Part shown: piece by piece, positions 15,571-23,118 of the stretch
Numbering within the stretch: the first letter of the stretch is position 1
Layout: every line of letters starts with the position of its first letter
NCBI GenBank assembly: GCA_964506435.1
Contig: CAZDLK010000036.1
Location: 1 to 23,127 of the forward strand
Source of the DNA: JAOZHU01 sp964506435
Lineage (GTDB): Archaea > Thermoproteota > Bathyarchaeia > Bathyarchaeales > Bathycorpusculaceae
Length of the DNA stretch: 23,127 bases
Reading direction: 5' to 3'
The notes under the pieces: generated by a model
Databases searched by the model: none
The model's input: only the letters and a program-made list of their open reading frames with translations
Told to the model about the DNA's origin: nothing
Translations under genes and position numbers: made by a program

Positions 15571-16114
15571 CTTTTTTCTCCTCCATTAAACGCGCAATCT
15601 CTCTTTCCACTGCGCGTTGTGCCTTGAAGTGAGCGTTGTACAGGTTAACGACTTTGTAGAGCCAGTAGACTCCGCCCACTCCTAATGTAACTATGGTTAT
15701 CAAGGCATATTTTTTTATCGGTATCGTCTGCGGCATGAACATCCGCTCTGGGAAAGCGTCTGCGAGAAATTTGTCTTGGTGGTTTTCGTGAGCCTGCAAG
15801 TCTTTGGACAGGTAATAGGTTATGATGAACGCGGGAATTATGAGGATTATTGAGGCTGCCCACGCCTTCGCTTTCCTGTCCGCCGCGCTGGCGCATGCTG
15901 GCGGTGTTTTGCCTTGTTTCGCAAGCCACTGGCTGATTTGTGTTTCCAGCTGGGCTTCTCGGCGGAAATGCTTGTTTCTGCTGTCAATTAAGCGGTAAAA
16001 CATGGGGAAAAATGCAGCGCCAAAAGTGGCTATTGCCCCCAAGAACCACATGGAAAACCACACTGTTCGGTCTGTTTCCATTCTGCCAAGCATGCTCGTA
16101 GCCATTTTTTCCAT
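15554..16114 (-). CDS. Internally duplicated membrane protein coupled to cobD
   Basis: Function not recognised. From ATG 16114 it has 186 residues and three hydrophobic segments (about 19-41, 84-102 and 136-156). Residues 23-60 and 136-173 align without gaps over 38 positions, with ten identities that include a Thr-x-Gly pair, Tyr, the Asn-x-His-Phe block and a Glu. The protein is therefore a tandem duplication of a helix plus amphipathic tail; the second copy weakly resembles DUF4234 (YALITIVTLGVGGVYWLYK). Its last codons carry the ribosome-binding site of cobD, and the genes overlap by 17 bp. The frame also begins at TTG 16156, but the promoter at 16159-16166 lies too close, so ATG 16114 or 16105 is likelier. 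A role in cobalamin assembly at the membrane is possible but unproven. Confidence 0.7.
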   Translation of the reverse strand: MEKMATSMLGRMETDRTVWFSMWFLGAIATFGAAFFPMFYRLIDSRNKHFRREAQLETQISQWLAKQGKTPPACASAADRKAKAWAASIILIIPAFIITYYLSKDLQAHENHQDKFLADAFPERMFMPQTIPIKKYALITIVTLGVGGVYWLYKVVNLYNAHFKAQRAVEREIARLMEEKKVVEHL

Positions 16115-16158
16115 CAATTCTCTTATGAATAAGCGCTTGATAAACTTCACAGCCAAAG

Positions 16159-16166
16159 TTTATAAA
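16159..16166. promoter_or_regulatory. Self-complementary TATA box for two divergent operons
   Basis: TTTATAAA is its own reverse complement. On the + strand it lies 34 bp before ATG 16193, giving a nearly leaderless transcript. On the minus strand it lies 45 bp before ATG 16114, giving a leader of about 20 bases. A-rich, BRE-like bases (CCAAAG and GAAAGAA) flank it on either side. One box may therefore serve the glycosyltransferase operon and the cobD operon. Confidence 0.55.
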
Positions 16167-16192
16167 TTCTTTCGTTCAGCATCAATAGTAAA

Positions 16193-16903
16193 ATGCCGCA
16201 GAATGAAATGTTGCTTTCCGTGGTAATTCCCATATTCAATGAGGCGCCGACGATAGGTGACGTGATCACTCGCTTGAAAGCAACCATGCGGAAAATCGGT
16301 TTGAAATATGAAGTGATAGTTGTTGACGACTGCTCCGCAGACAGGTCGCTGGAAATTTCGAGAAGCCACAGCGTTAACGCGTGCTCGTTGAAGAAGCACA
16401 TGGGCAAAGGCTACGCGCTGCGGGTTGGGTTTTCAAAGGCAAAGGGCGAAATAATAGCTACAATAGATTCAGACGGGTCGCATAGGCCTGAGGAGTTGCC
16501 GCTTTTGCTTGCGCCTATACTGCGAGGTCAAGCGGATTTTGTCATCGGCTCCCGATTCCTAAACAGCAAACCAGTGTCAGGCAAGAAGCTGAACGCGATT
16601 GGCGTTCGCTTATTTAACGGGTTAATCAGGGTTTTCACGGGAGTTGAGGTTACTGATTCGCAGTCGGGTTACCGCGTGATGAAATCTGAAATTGTGAAAG
16701 CTTCGCGTTTAGTGTCAGGCGGCTACGAGATAGAATCTGAAATGCTTGTGAAGACTGCCCGAAGAGGCTTCAGGGTTAAAGAAGTGCCGATTAGTTTCGA
16801 GCAGAGAACTTATGGGCGGTCACGATTGGACCCGATGATGGATGGCTTCAGAATTCTGTTATCGATAATTGCGGCGTACGCGAAGGCGTTCACGAAAGGT
16901 TGA
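16193..16903 (+). CDS. Family 2 glycosyltransferase, dolichol-phosphate mannose synthase-like
   Basis: A 236-residue GT-A enzyme of the DPM1-like branch, which moves a hexose from a nucleotide sugar to dolichol phosphate on the cytoplasmic face. Visible motifs are SVVIPIFNE (9-17), VVDDCSADRS (43-52), the nucleotide-sugar site TIDSDGSHRPEE (90-101), GSRF, TDSQSGYRVM and the FEQRTYGRSRLD region. It has no C-terminal membrane helices, unlike the longer DPM-like proteins. The gene has a TATA box 34 bp upstream, no ribosome-binding site, and its stop overlaps the next start (TGATG), so it opens a three-gene operon. Sugar and acceptor are inferred from the family only. Confidence 0.86.
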   Translation: MPQNEMLLSVVIPIFNEAPTIGDVITRLKATMRKIGLKYEVIVVDDCSADRSLEISRSHSVNACSLKKHMGKGYALRVGFSKAKGEIIATIDSDGSHRPEELPLLLAPILRGQADFVIGSRFLNSKPVSGKKLNAIGVRLFNGLIRVFTGVEVTDSQSGYRVMKSEIVKASRLVSGGYEIESEMLVKTARRGFRVKEVPISFEQRTYGRSRLDPMMDGFRILLSIIAAYAKAFTKG

Positions 16904-17901
16904 TGCGAAAAGTGGCAACTGAATCTCAGCCTAAAGTTTCGATAATGGTTGCGACACGCAACAACGAGCAGACAATAGGCGAGTGCCTGAAAGCGATTTT
17001 CGAATTAAACTACCCCAAAGATTTTCTGGAAGTCATAGTTGTAGACGGCTGCTCCAAAGACGCGACCGTGCAGATAGCTGAGCGGTACCCAGTTAAAGTG
17101 ATTTCTTCGCCTCTTAACGCTCCAGCCGCGTACAATTACGCGATGAAAATCGTGAGCCACGACATCGTAGGCTTTGTGGATTCAGATGCGAAAGTTGAGG
17201 TCGACTGGCTAACCAAGCTTGTGCCGCATCTGGCTGACCCGCAGGTGGCGGGAGTAAGCGGCGGCATTGAAACGTGGAACACTGAGAACCCGTGGGCGAG
17301 AAGCATCGGCTACGACATGGCGAACAGGTATGCACGGCTAAAGAAATACGCCACGCGCATCGCAACAATGAATCTTCTGATGAGGAAAAGCGTGATTGAG
17401 GAAGCTGGCGGATTTGATGAGCATTTGCCTTCGCAGTATGACACCGACCTCGGCTATAGAATAAACCGCTTGGGCTACAAGATAGTTTTTGAGCCGAACG
17501 CCAAGTGCTATCACTTTAACAGGGCTACTGTGCGCGCGTTTTATAGGCAGCAGTTGCAGTACGGCAAGAACACGCTTAAACTGTACTTTAAACATTCTAA
17601 GCTGGCTAGGGGCGATGAGATAACTGATTTTGCCATGAACATTCAGCCTGCCTTGATGTTTTCGATTATAGCGTTGTTTCTGTTAGGCATAATCGAATTG
17701 CTGAGACCGTTGTGGTACGCTTCTGCTCTATTGTTGGGGCTTGTTTTCGTCTATTACGTGTATTGTGCCGCTAAGCTTGCTGTTAAGTTTAAGGATAGGG
17801 CAGCGATGCGGCTGGTTGTGCTTTACTTTGTCAGAGCATTTGCATGGTTAGCGGGCGCTGTCGTCACTACTGTGCGGTTCTTGCTGGGAGACCGAAGGTG
17901 A
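16903..17901 (+). CDS. Family 2 glycosyltransferase with C-terminal membrane helices
   Basis: A 332-residue protein from ATG 16903, which shares one base with the previous stop; a TTG at 16900 is less likely. The GT-A domain shows VSIMVATRNNEQTI (12-25), VVDGCSKDAT, FVDSDAK with the DxD at 93-95, an MNLLMRKSVIEEAGGFDE acceptor-side block and the QYDTDLGYRI motif with the probable catalytic Asp. The last 85 residues hold about three hydrophobic segments (QPALMFSIIALFLLGIIELL, then two more), anchoring the enzyme to the membrane. It belongs with enzymes that extend lipid-linked glycans. It is the second gene of the operon and its downstream neighbour begins seven bases after its stop. Sugar specificity is unknown. 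Confidence 0.86.
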   Translation: MRKVATESQPKVSIMVATRNNEQTIGECLKAIFELNYPKDFLEVIVVDGCSKDATVQIAERYPVKVISSPLNAPAAYNYAMKIVSHDIVGFVDSDAKVEVDWLTKLVPHLADPQVAGVSGGIETWNTENPWARSIGYDMANRYARLKKYATRIATMNLLMRKSVIEEAGGFDEHLPSQYDTDLGYRINRLGYKIVFEPNAKCYHFNRATVRAFYRQQLQYGKNTLKLYFKHSKLARGDEITDFAMNIQPALMFSIIALFLLGIIELLRPLWYASALLLGLVFVYYVYCAAKLAVKFKDRAAMRLVVLYFVRAFAWLAGAVVTTVRFLLGDRR

Positions 17902-17908
17902 AGTAGGC

Positions 17909-19102
17909 ATGGTTAAGGTGTGTTTTGTCTCGCCCGAGTATCTGCCTCTTTCAGGCGGTACAGGCGCGTACGTGTACTATTTGGCTAACGAGTTGATAAA
18001 ACTTGGAAACTCTATCTGCGTCGTGTCGGGTTATGATGCGAGTGCCGACGTGCAGATTAGCGAGCAGCTTTCTGCGTTTTTCCTTAAAATACCTAAGACT
18101 CCGATTGTCAAGTCTTTTCTGTTTGCTGGTTCTGCACGCAAAAAGATGAACAAGATGCGGGATGGCTGTGCAGTGGATATTGCGCATGCTAATCTGCCGT
18201 TGGTGCCTAGTTTTGCTGTGCCTGCGAACTTTGGAAAAACGCTTGTGACTACTGTGCATTCGACGTGGAAGGGTGAAGCCGAGGCGATTCGCGGTGAACC
18301 GTACACTAGGCTTAACCCGAATGAGAAGTTTATGGTGAGCTTCAACTGGTTTCTGAGGATTTTTGAAGAGACGATGCTGGAGAGGGCGAACAGGATAATC
18401 GGCGTAAGCGACTTCACACGAAGAGAGCTGTTGCAGTATTATAAGGTGAAAGAGTCGAAAATACGCGTCATCCACAACGGTGTAGACACCCAGAAGTTTC
18501 AGCCTGCCGCTGATAAACGCAAGGTGAAAGAAGAGTTAGGCTTGAATCCTGAGGATATTGCCATCTTGTCGGTGGGCAGATTATACGCGCGTAAAGGCTT
18601 GTTCACGCTCATCGAGTGCATGCCTGCTGTCGTGAAACGGTTTAGAAACGCCAAATTCGTAATTTCAGGCAAGGGACAAAGCAGCGAAATGGAAAAACTG
18701 ATTGCGCATGCATCGAGGCTTGGCGTAAGAGATAACATCGTCTTCACTGGTTATTTCCCAGACAAGAAACTGCCTAAGCTCTATCAGGCGGCGGATGTTT
18801 TCGCGTTCTCCACGTTCTACGAGAATCTGCCTTTCGCCGTGCTTGAAGCGTTGTCCACAGGCTTGCCCGTGGTTACCACGAACGTAGGCGGCATTCCAGA
18901 GATGATTGACAGCGGCAAGAACGGCTTCTTAGTGGAGCCTTTCAACGCGCAACAGCTAGCTGATAGAGTGCTGTACTGTCTGGAGCATCCTGTTGCCGCA
19001 GCGGAAATAGGTGCTTCGGCGAGGCAAACGATTCTGGAGCGGTTTGACTGGCGCTTAATTGTCCAAAAGGTGCTTCGCGTTTACGAGGAAGCGTTAAGCT
19101 AA
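17909..19102 (+). CDS. Family 4 glycosyltransferase
   Basis: A 397-residue GT-B enzyme. The N-terminal half has FVSPEYLPLSGGTGAYV (6-22) with its Gly-rich acceptor-side loop and VIHNGVDTQKF (187-197) at the domain boundary. The C-terminal half has SVGRLYARKG (221-230), ISGKG, VFTGYFP and the E(x7)E motif Glu305-Glu313 in FYENLPFAVLEALSTGLPVV, followed by VGGIPEMI. It retains sugar configuration and uses a nucleotide sugar; the sugar is unknown. GGTGA overlapping the previous stop is the ribosome-binding site, and the gap is seven bases. It closes the operon and overlaps the convergent DUF362 gene by four bases at their 3' ends. Confidence 0.88.
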   Translation: MVKVCFVSPEYLPLSGGTGAYVYYLANELIKLGNSICVVSGYDASADVQISEQLSAFFLKIPKTPIVKSFLFAGSARKKMNKMRDGCAVDIAHANLPLVPSFAVPANFGKTLVTTVHSTWKGEAEAIRGEPYTRLNPNEKFMVSFNWFLRIFEETMLERANRIIGVSDFTRRELLQYYKVKESKIRVIHNGVDTQKFQPAADKRKVKEELGLNPEDIAILSVGRLYARKGLFTLIECMPAVVKRFRNAKFVISGKGQSSEMEKLIAHASRLGVRDNIVFTGYFPDKKLPKLYQAADVFAFSTFYENLPFAVLEALSTGLPVVTTNVGGIPEMIDSGKNGFLVEPFNAQQLADRVLYCLEHPVAAAEIGASARQTILERFDWRLIVQKVLRVYEEALS

Positions 19103-20052
19103 GCCGTTTGCACTGCTCTGCCCCTGTATGCCGTGGTGATTTTTTGGAAGAGCTTAACAACGCCCAGTGAGCAGAAGAAAACTTTCGTGAGGAATTCGTG
19201 TTTGTAAATTTCCATTTGTGCTTTCACGGGCAAATCTATTCGCGGGGGCTCAAACTTCCGCGCTACATCTGCTATTCGCAAGCCCTGCATGTTAACGGTT
19301 TCTTCGCGGAAGCCTACTTTTTGGGCTATGTAGTGTAGGTATGTTTCTTTCCAGTTTAACCTCATAGTTCTTGTGGCAGCCACATCGATGGCTAAGGCGC
19401 AGTTGCTGGTTAATATTAAATCCATTTTGACGGGGTTGCCCTTTGTCGGTCCATTGCCCTCTATGCCTACTCGTGCATCCATTACTGTTAACTGCGGCTT
19501 CAGTAGCGCGTAAAGTCTGTAGAACACTTCAGGTAGGTACGGGTGCAAGTATATGCGTCTGTTGCTGGGCACGCAGCCGAAGAGGTTTTTGATTGCGCCG
19601 CTGTACATCATGAACTCATGCGTTTTCATCAGGGGCAAATCCACCACTGCGTCCGCGTCCAACAGTGTTTTAGGCAGAAACAACTGCTTAATCACGCCTT
19701 TGTCTGGGAATTGCACTTTGACCACTTTGTCTTCTGAAAGGTTAATCACGGTTCCGCCAGCGCGTTTAACCGCATCTGCCGTGCCCGTTTTCTCGAACGC
19801 TAAGCGGCAGGGGTAGTTGAAGCCGTCTGACTCGCCTACGATTACTTCTTCTGCTCCGTCGCGCAGTAGGCTTACGAGTTCAAATGTTAATTTTGGGTCG
19901 GTTACTACGCCTTGGACGTATTCGGGGTGGCTGAGGTTAGGCTTAATGAAAATCCGCTGTTTCCCGCTTAGTCCAGCGTCTTTTACTGCTTGCTTGAGAA
20001 TTCCGTTCATGCTGTCGCGGGCGCTGAAGATGGTGACAGTTTTCTGCGTCAT
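19099..20052 (-). CDS. DUF362 protein
   Basis: A 317-residue protein of the DUF362 family (COG2006). Typical segments are IFIKPNLSHPE near residues 34-44, the EEVIVGESDG strand near 69-78, a DLPLMKTHEFMMYSGAIKNLFGCVP block near 137-161 and an LTVMDARVGIEGNGPTKG segment near 190-207. Some family members carry an added ferredoxin domain; this one does not. The family's reaction is not firmly known, though several members are linked to Fe-S or radical chemistry. ATG 20052 overlaps the stop of the radical SAM gene (TGATG), so the two are translated together and probably act in one pathway. A TTG at 20055 is possible but less likely. Confidence 0.84.
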   Translation of the reverse strand: MTQKTVTIFSARDSMNGILKQAVKDAGLSGKQRIFIKPNLSHPEYVQGVVTDPKLTFELVSLLRDGAEEVIVGESDGFNYPCRLAFEKTGTADAVKRAGGTVINLSEDKVVKVQFPDKGVIKQLFLPKTLLDADAVVDLPLMKTHEFMMYSGAIKNLFGCVPSNRRIYLHPYLPEVFYRLYALLKPQLTVMDARVGIEGNGPTKGNPVKMDLILTSNCALAIDVAATRTMRLNWKETYLHYIAQKVGFREETVNMQGLRIADVARKFEPPRIDLPVKAQMEIYKHEFLTKVFFCSLGVVKLFQKITTAYRGRAVQTA

Positions 20053-21476
20053 CAAGCGTTCCCCGCTTCCTTCGCCAACAAGCAGCCTGGGTCTGAGGCT
20101 AGAACGTCGCCGTTATTGTACGCGCTTGATCTTGCTCGGCATCCGCCGCAGATGTACTTGAAGTTGCATTTTCTGCAGGCGCCCTTCAACTTTGACCTGT
20201 CTCGGAACGCGTTGAAGAGTTCAGCGTTTAGCCATATGTCTTGGAACTTTGCGGTTTTCAGGTTTCCAACGTTTATGGGGAGAAATACGCAGGGGTGCAC
20301 GTCGCCTTGCGGAGACAGGGAGCAGTAAAGCCGTCCTGCGCCGCATCCGCCTATGAAATCTGCCAGCGGAACGGCTTTTTTGCTTACTTTGACGGTTTGC
20401 ATGTGCGCCATGGACATGGTGACTTCGCCTGTTCCGCTTGGACCTTGACACTGCAACGCAACGCGAGCTAGCTGTGGTGCGGTTGTGAGGATGGTGGTTT
20501 TGCAGCCCTTTGACATTCTATTTAGCAGATACCGCATGAGTTTTTCGCGTTCTTCTGGAGATGGGTCTTGGTCAAAATGCTCTTTGGCTCTGCCTGTGGG
20601 TATGAAGTTGAAGTAGGTGAAGCGTTCAGCGCCGATTTCCTCTGCCAAATCGATTATGGCTGGGAACTCTCCTATGTTGTTTTTTGTGGCTGTGCTTGCG
20701 ATGCAGGCGCACAGGTCTGCTTCAACACAGTTTTTCAAGCCTTCTACGGCTTTGTCAAAAGCGCCGTCTACTCCGCGGAAGGCATCGTGAGTTTTTGCAG
20801 TGGCTCCGTCAATGCTGATTTCCACGTAGTGGATGTTGGCTTTTTTGAGTTTCTGTGCCATCTCCTTAGTCAACAAAGTGCCGTTGGTGGCAACAGACAC
20901 ATACAGTCCACGTTTGACTGCGTGCCCTGCCACTTCAAAAAAGTCTTTTCTGCTTAGGGGTTCGCCGCCTGAAAACGCCAGCGCCGTCACCCATGCGTCA
21001 GCCAACTGGTCTACAACCGCTATGGCTTCTTTGGTGGAAAGCTCCTCCTCTTCGACGGCGCCGCTTTTGCTGTAGCAGTGCTTGCATCGCAGGTTGCATT
21101 TGTGCGTGAAGTCCCAAACTACGAGGAATGGCGCGTGAATGCTCAGTGGCTTTTTTATTCCGAAATACGTGAAAGATTGCACGATGTTAAGCACTGCTCG
21201 CCGTGCGTAAGGGTCAGCCAGCAGCTTTTCCACTTTCTCCCGCTTTATGTTCAAGCTTCGCCTTAGAAACTCTATCCAGAAACGGATAACCCGCGAGTAG
21301 AAACCACTGCATTTGGCGCATTTCGGGTCGGTTTTGCCCACGTAATCATCCAACGCTGCTTCGAGAACGGTTCTGCCGCATGCTGAGCATTTTTTCAGCG
21401 ACAGGTTTAGCATTTTCTTGGTTGTTGGAAAGCTGATTATGGCGTTCCAGAACCTGTCATAGCTCAGTAAACTCAT
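20052..21476 (-). CDS. Radical SAM/SPASM protein with N-terminal zinc-ribbon-like motif
   Basis: A 474-residue protein with three parts. Residues 30-56 hold CxxC...CxxC (Cys30, 33, 53, 56), like a zinc ribbon or small Fe-S site. The radical SAM core has CNLRCKHC (Cys127, 131, 134), SGGEPL and an SIDGATAKTHD strand. The C-terminal SPASM-type region has Cys378, 385, 396, then CRKCNFKYICGGC (434, 437, 443, 446) and Cys465, enough for extra clusters. SPASM proteins often modify peptides or small cofactors, including heme and PQQ-type pathways; the substrate is unknown here. AGGAGAT six bases before ATG 21476 is the best ribosome-binding site in the window. It precedes and overlaps the DUF362 gene. 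No short peptide gene is visible nearby. Confidence 0.87.
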   Translation of the reverse strand: MSLLSYDRFWNAIISFPTTKKMLNLSLKKCSACGRTVLEAALDDYVGKTDPKCAKCSGFYSRVIRFWIEFLRRSLNIKREKVEKLLADPYARRAVLNIVQSFTYFGIKKPLSIHAPFLVVWDFTHKCNLRCKHCYSKSGAVEEEELSTKEAIAVVDQLADAWVTALAFSGGEPLSRKDFFEVAGHAVKRGLYVSVATNGTLLTKEMAQKLKKANIHYVEISIDGATAKTHDAFRGVDGAFDKAVEGLKNCVEADLCACIASTATKNNIGEFPAIIDLAEEIGAERFTYFNFIPTGRAKEHFDQDPSPEEREKLMRYLLNRMSKGCKTTILTTAPQLARVALQCQGPSGTGEVTMSMAHMQTVKVSKKAVPLADFIGGCGAGRLYCSLSPQGDVHPCVFLPINVGNLKTAKFQDIWLNAELFNAFRDRSKLKGACRKCNFKYICGGCRARSSAYNNGDVLASDPGCLLAKEAGNA

Positions 21477-21673
21477 GCGTTATCTCCTGAAGCAGCAATC
21501 TGTCTATTAAATTGGATGCGCGCGAATGTTAAAGATTTCTCTAAAAAAGCCACAAGTGCTGTTTCAACAAGCCAGAGGCACCCGCCTCACTCCAACCTAT
21601 TTATAGTTTAAATAAGGGGGTATAGTTTTTTCCACGCGCCAGTTCTAAGCCTTGCAATGCAACTTGCAAAACA
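21477..21673. other. Spacer between cobY and the SPASM radical SAM gene
   Basis: This 197-bp spacer holds the ribosome-binding site of the SPASM gene at 21482-21488 and two AT-rich promoter-like blocks on the minus strand, one at about 21598-21617 and one near 21506-21513. The SPASM operon could start here or be read through from cobS-cobY. I see no gene in it. Confidence 0.35.
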
Positions 21674-22297
21674 CTATTTTTTCTTTGCTTCCCGCATTAC
21701 GCGTTCCGCTATCTCCAAATCCTTCAAAGTGTTAATGTTCAAAAGAACCTCAACCTCGTCCGTAATAATCGCGCCAGTATCAACTTTCCCCTCATCCCTA
21801 ATTCTCGCGCCACTAACAATGTTGACACCTGAAACCGCATACCACACACCCTTATGCTCATCAGTCGAAGAAACAGACAACCCCAAAGCTTCACGCGTCT
21901 TTATAGGAACAAAAACCGCCAACGTCTCCTTCCCGCACTCCTCATACGCCGCGACAACCTTGTCAAGAAACTTCCCAGTCACAGCTGGCAAATCCGCAGG
22001 CAACGTCAAAACAGCCCCACGCAACTGCGCCGCAAGAACAGCCTGCTTCAAATCATTATGGTAGCCCTTGCCGTCAGTTCTTATAACCTTCAGCCCGTCT
22101 TTCAGGCACTTGCGCTCTGTTTCCGCAGCGTTCCCGCTGGTGACAACGTAAAACTCAGAAATCTTCTCCGCAGACTTCACCGCCTCAACAGCCCACTCAA
22201 TAAGCGGCTTACCCAAGAAAGGCAACAACGGCTTTTCCACAGCCAACCCCATCCTTGTGCCCTTTCCACCAGCCATAATCAACGCAGGAACTTTCAT
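21674..22297 (-). CDS. cobY: Adenosylcobinamide-phosphate guanylyltransferase CobY
   Basis: CobY transfers GMP from GTP to adenosylcobinamide phosphate, making adenosylcobinamide-GDP; it is the archaeal, non-homologous counterpart of CobU. The 207-residue protein has the nucleotidyltransferase opening ALIMAGGKGTRMG (5-17), EKPLLPFLGKPLI (21-33), the LPADLPAVTGKFLD metal-site region near 99-112, and the CobY-like GVWYAVSGVNIVSG segment near 149-162. A MobA-like or sugar-nucleotide transferase is the alternative, but the Ser-Gly-x-Asn region and the neighbour cobS make CobY very likely. ATG 22297 overlaps the cobS stop (ATGA, four bases), so translation is coupled. Confidence 0.9.
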   Translation of the reverse strand: MKVPALIMAGGKGTRMGLAVEKPLLPFLGKPLIEWAVEAVKSAEKISEFYVVTSGNAAETERKCLKDGLKVIRTDGKGYHNDLKQAVLAAQLRGAVLTLPADLPAVTGKFLDKVVAAYEECGKETLAVFVPIKTREALGLSVSSTDEHKGVWYAVSGVNIVSGARIRDEGKVDTGAIITDEVEVLLNINTLKDLEIAERVMREAKKK

Positions 22298-23118
22298 AGC
22301 ATCAACACACCTGCCACAAAAACCAAAACTGCAGCCCTAACAACCTCATTCGTTGCACCTATCGCATCACCTGAAACTCCGCCGAAAACACCCTTCGCAA
22401 CGCCGCCCATTAAAACCCCCAAAACAACACTAACCAAAATCACCCCCAAACCCATCAGCAACCCGAAGAACGTGAAACCGAAAAGCGGGCACACAAACAA
22501 AGCAGCAAGCAAATACGCAACAGCAGTGCGCTTCTGTTTCGCTTTGCTGAGAAAACGCGAACCTAACCCCTTATGCGTTGGCTTCCCAACCAGCGCAATC
22601 GTAACCATCCCCAACTTAGCAGCAACCTCAGCGGCAATAACAGCTCTAAAAGCAAAATCCCAATTCAAGAAAAACAACCCTAAAACCGCCAACAACTCAA
22701 CACAAAACGCCAACACAGCGCCCTTGTAGGTTACCGTCCACGCGTGCGCCACTGCCCTTCTTTCCTCCGCATCGCCTAAGCCCACAGCGTTACCTAAATC
22801 AATGAGTCCATCAAAATGCTGCAGCCCAGTCAGCACAAGCAGAAGCGCCAGCGTCATCACCGCCGGAACAAGCCGCGACAAGAACCATACAGGCACAAGG
22901 GGAACCGCGTTGTCAACAAACACAAGCAAATTCACCACTAAAAAATTGCAGCCTACAAAGTACGCTGCCCCAAGCAACCCAATTACCGCGCCTACCGCTG
23001 GAAACAGAAACATGGCTTCAGCAGATGTGACGATGAAATCTTCCGTCTTGCCTAACGGTATTATAGTGAGAAAAGAAAGCAAATCCCTAAAAGTTTTTAT
23101 AGCTTTCATCTTCGACAT
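22294..23118 (-). CDS. cobS: Adenosylcobinamide-GDP ribazoletransferase CobS
   Basis: CobS, an integral membrane enzyme, joins adenosylcobinamide-GDP to alpha-ribazole (or its phosphate), the last main step of cobalamin assembly. The 274 residues match the family's length, with FLTIIPLGK near the N-terminus, TGLQHFDGLIDLGNAVG (97-113) as the metal-binding HxDGLxD motif, and GGVSGDAIGATNE near the C-terminus. About six hydrophobic segments are visible. Two positions differ from the common pattern: the fourth acidic residue of DGLxDxxD is Asn110, and the usual MKDSxxGxxG stretch reads HAWTVTYKG. ATG 23118 lies near the window edge, and ATG 23109 is an alternative. Whether other cobalamin genes lie further right cannot be seen. 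Confidence 0.9.
   Translation of the reverse strand: MSKMKAIKTFRDLLSFLTIIPLGKTEDFIVTSAEAMFLFPAVGAVIGLLGAAYFVGCNFLVVNLLVFVDNAVPLVPVWFLSRLVPAVMTLALLLVLTGLQHFDGLIDLGNAVGLGDAEERRAVAHAWTVTYKGAVLAFCVELLAVLGLFFLNWDFAFRAVIAAEVAAKLGMVTIALVGKPTHKGLGSRFLSKAKQKRTAVAYLLAALFVCPLFGFTFFGLLMGLGVILVSVVLGVLMGGVAKGVFGGVSGDAIGATNEVVRAAVLVFVAGVLML

Noticed and set aside
17951..18475. 174-codon minus-strand frame opposite the GT4 gene
   Set aside because: Overlaps fully a family 4 glycosyltransferase with intact motifs; the translation is rich in Arg/His and has no recognisable domain.
21854..22729. 291-codon + strand frame opposite cobY and cobS
   Set aside because: It is antisense to two well-recognised genes and its translation is low in complexity (Thr, Lys, Pro, Asn), as expected for the complement of the cobS reading frame.
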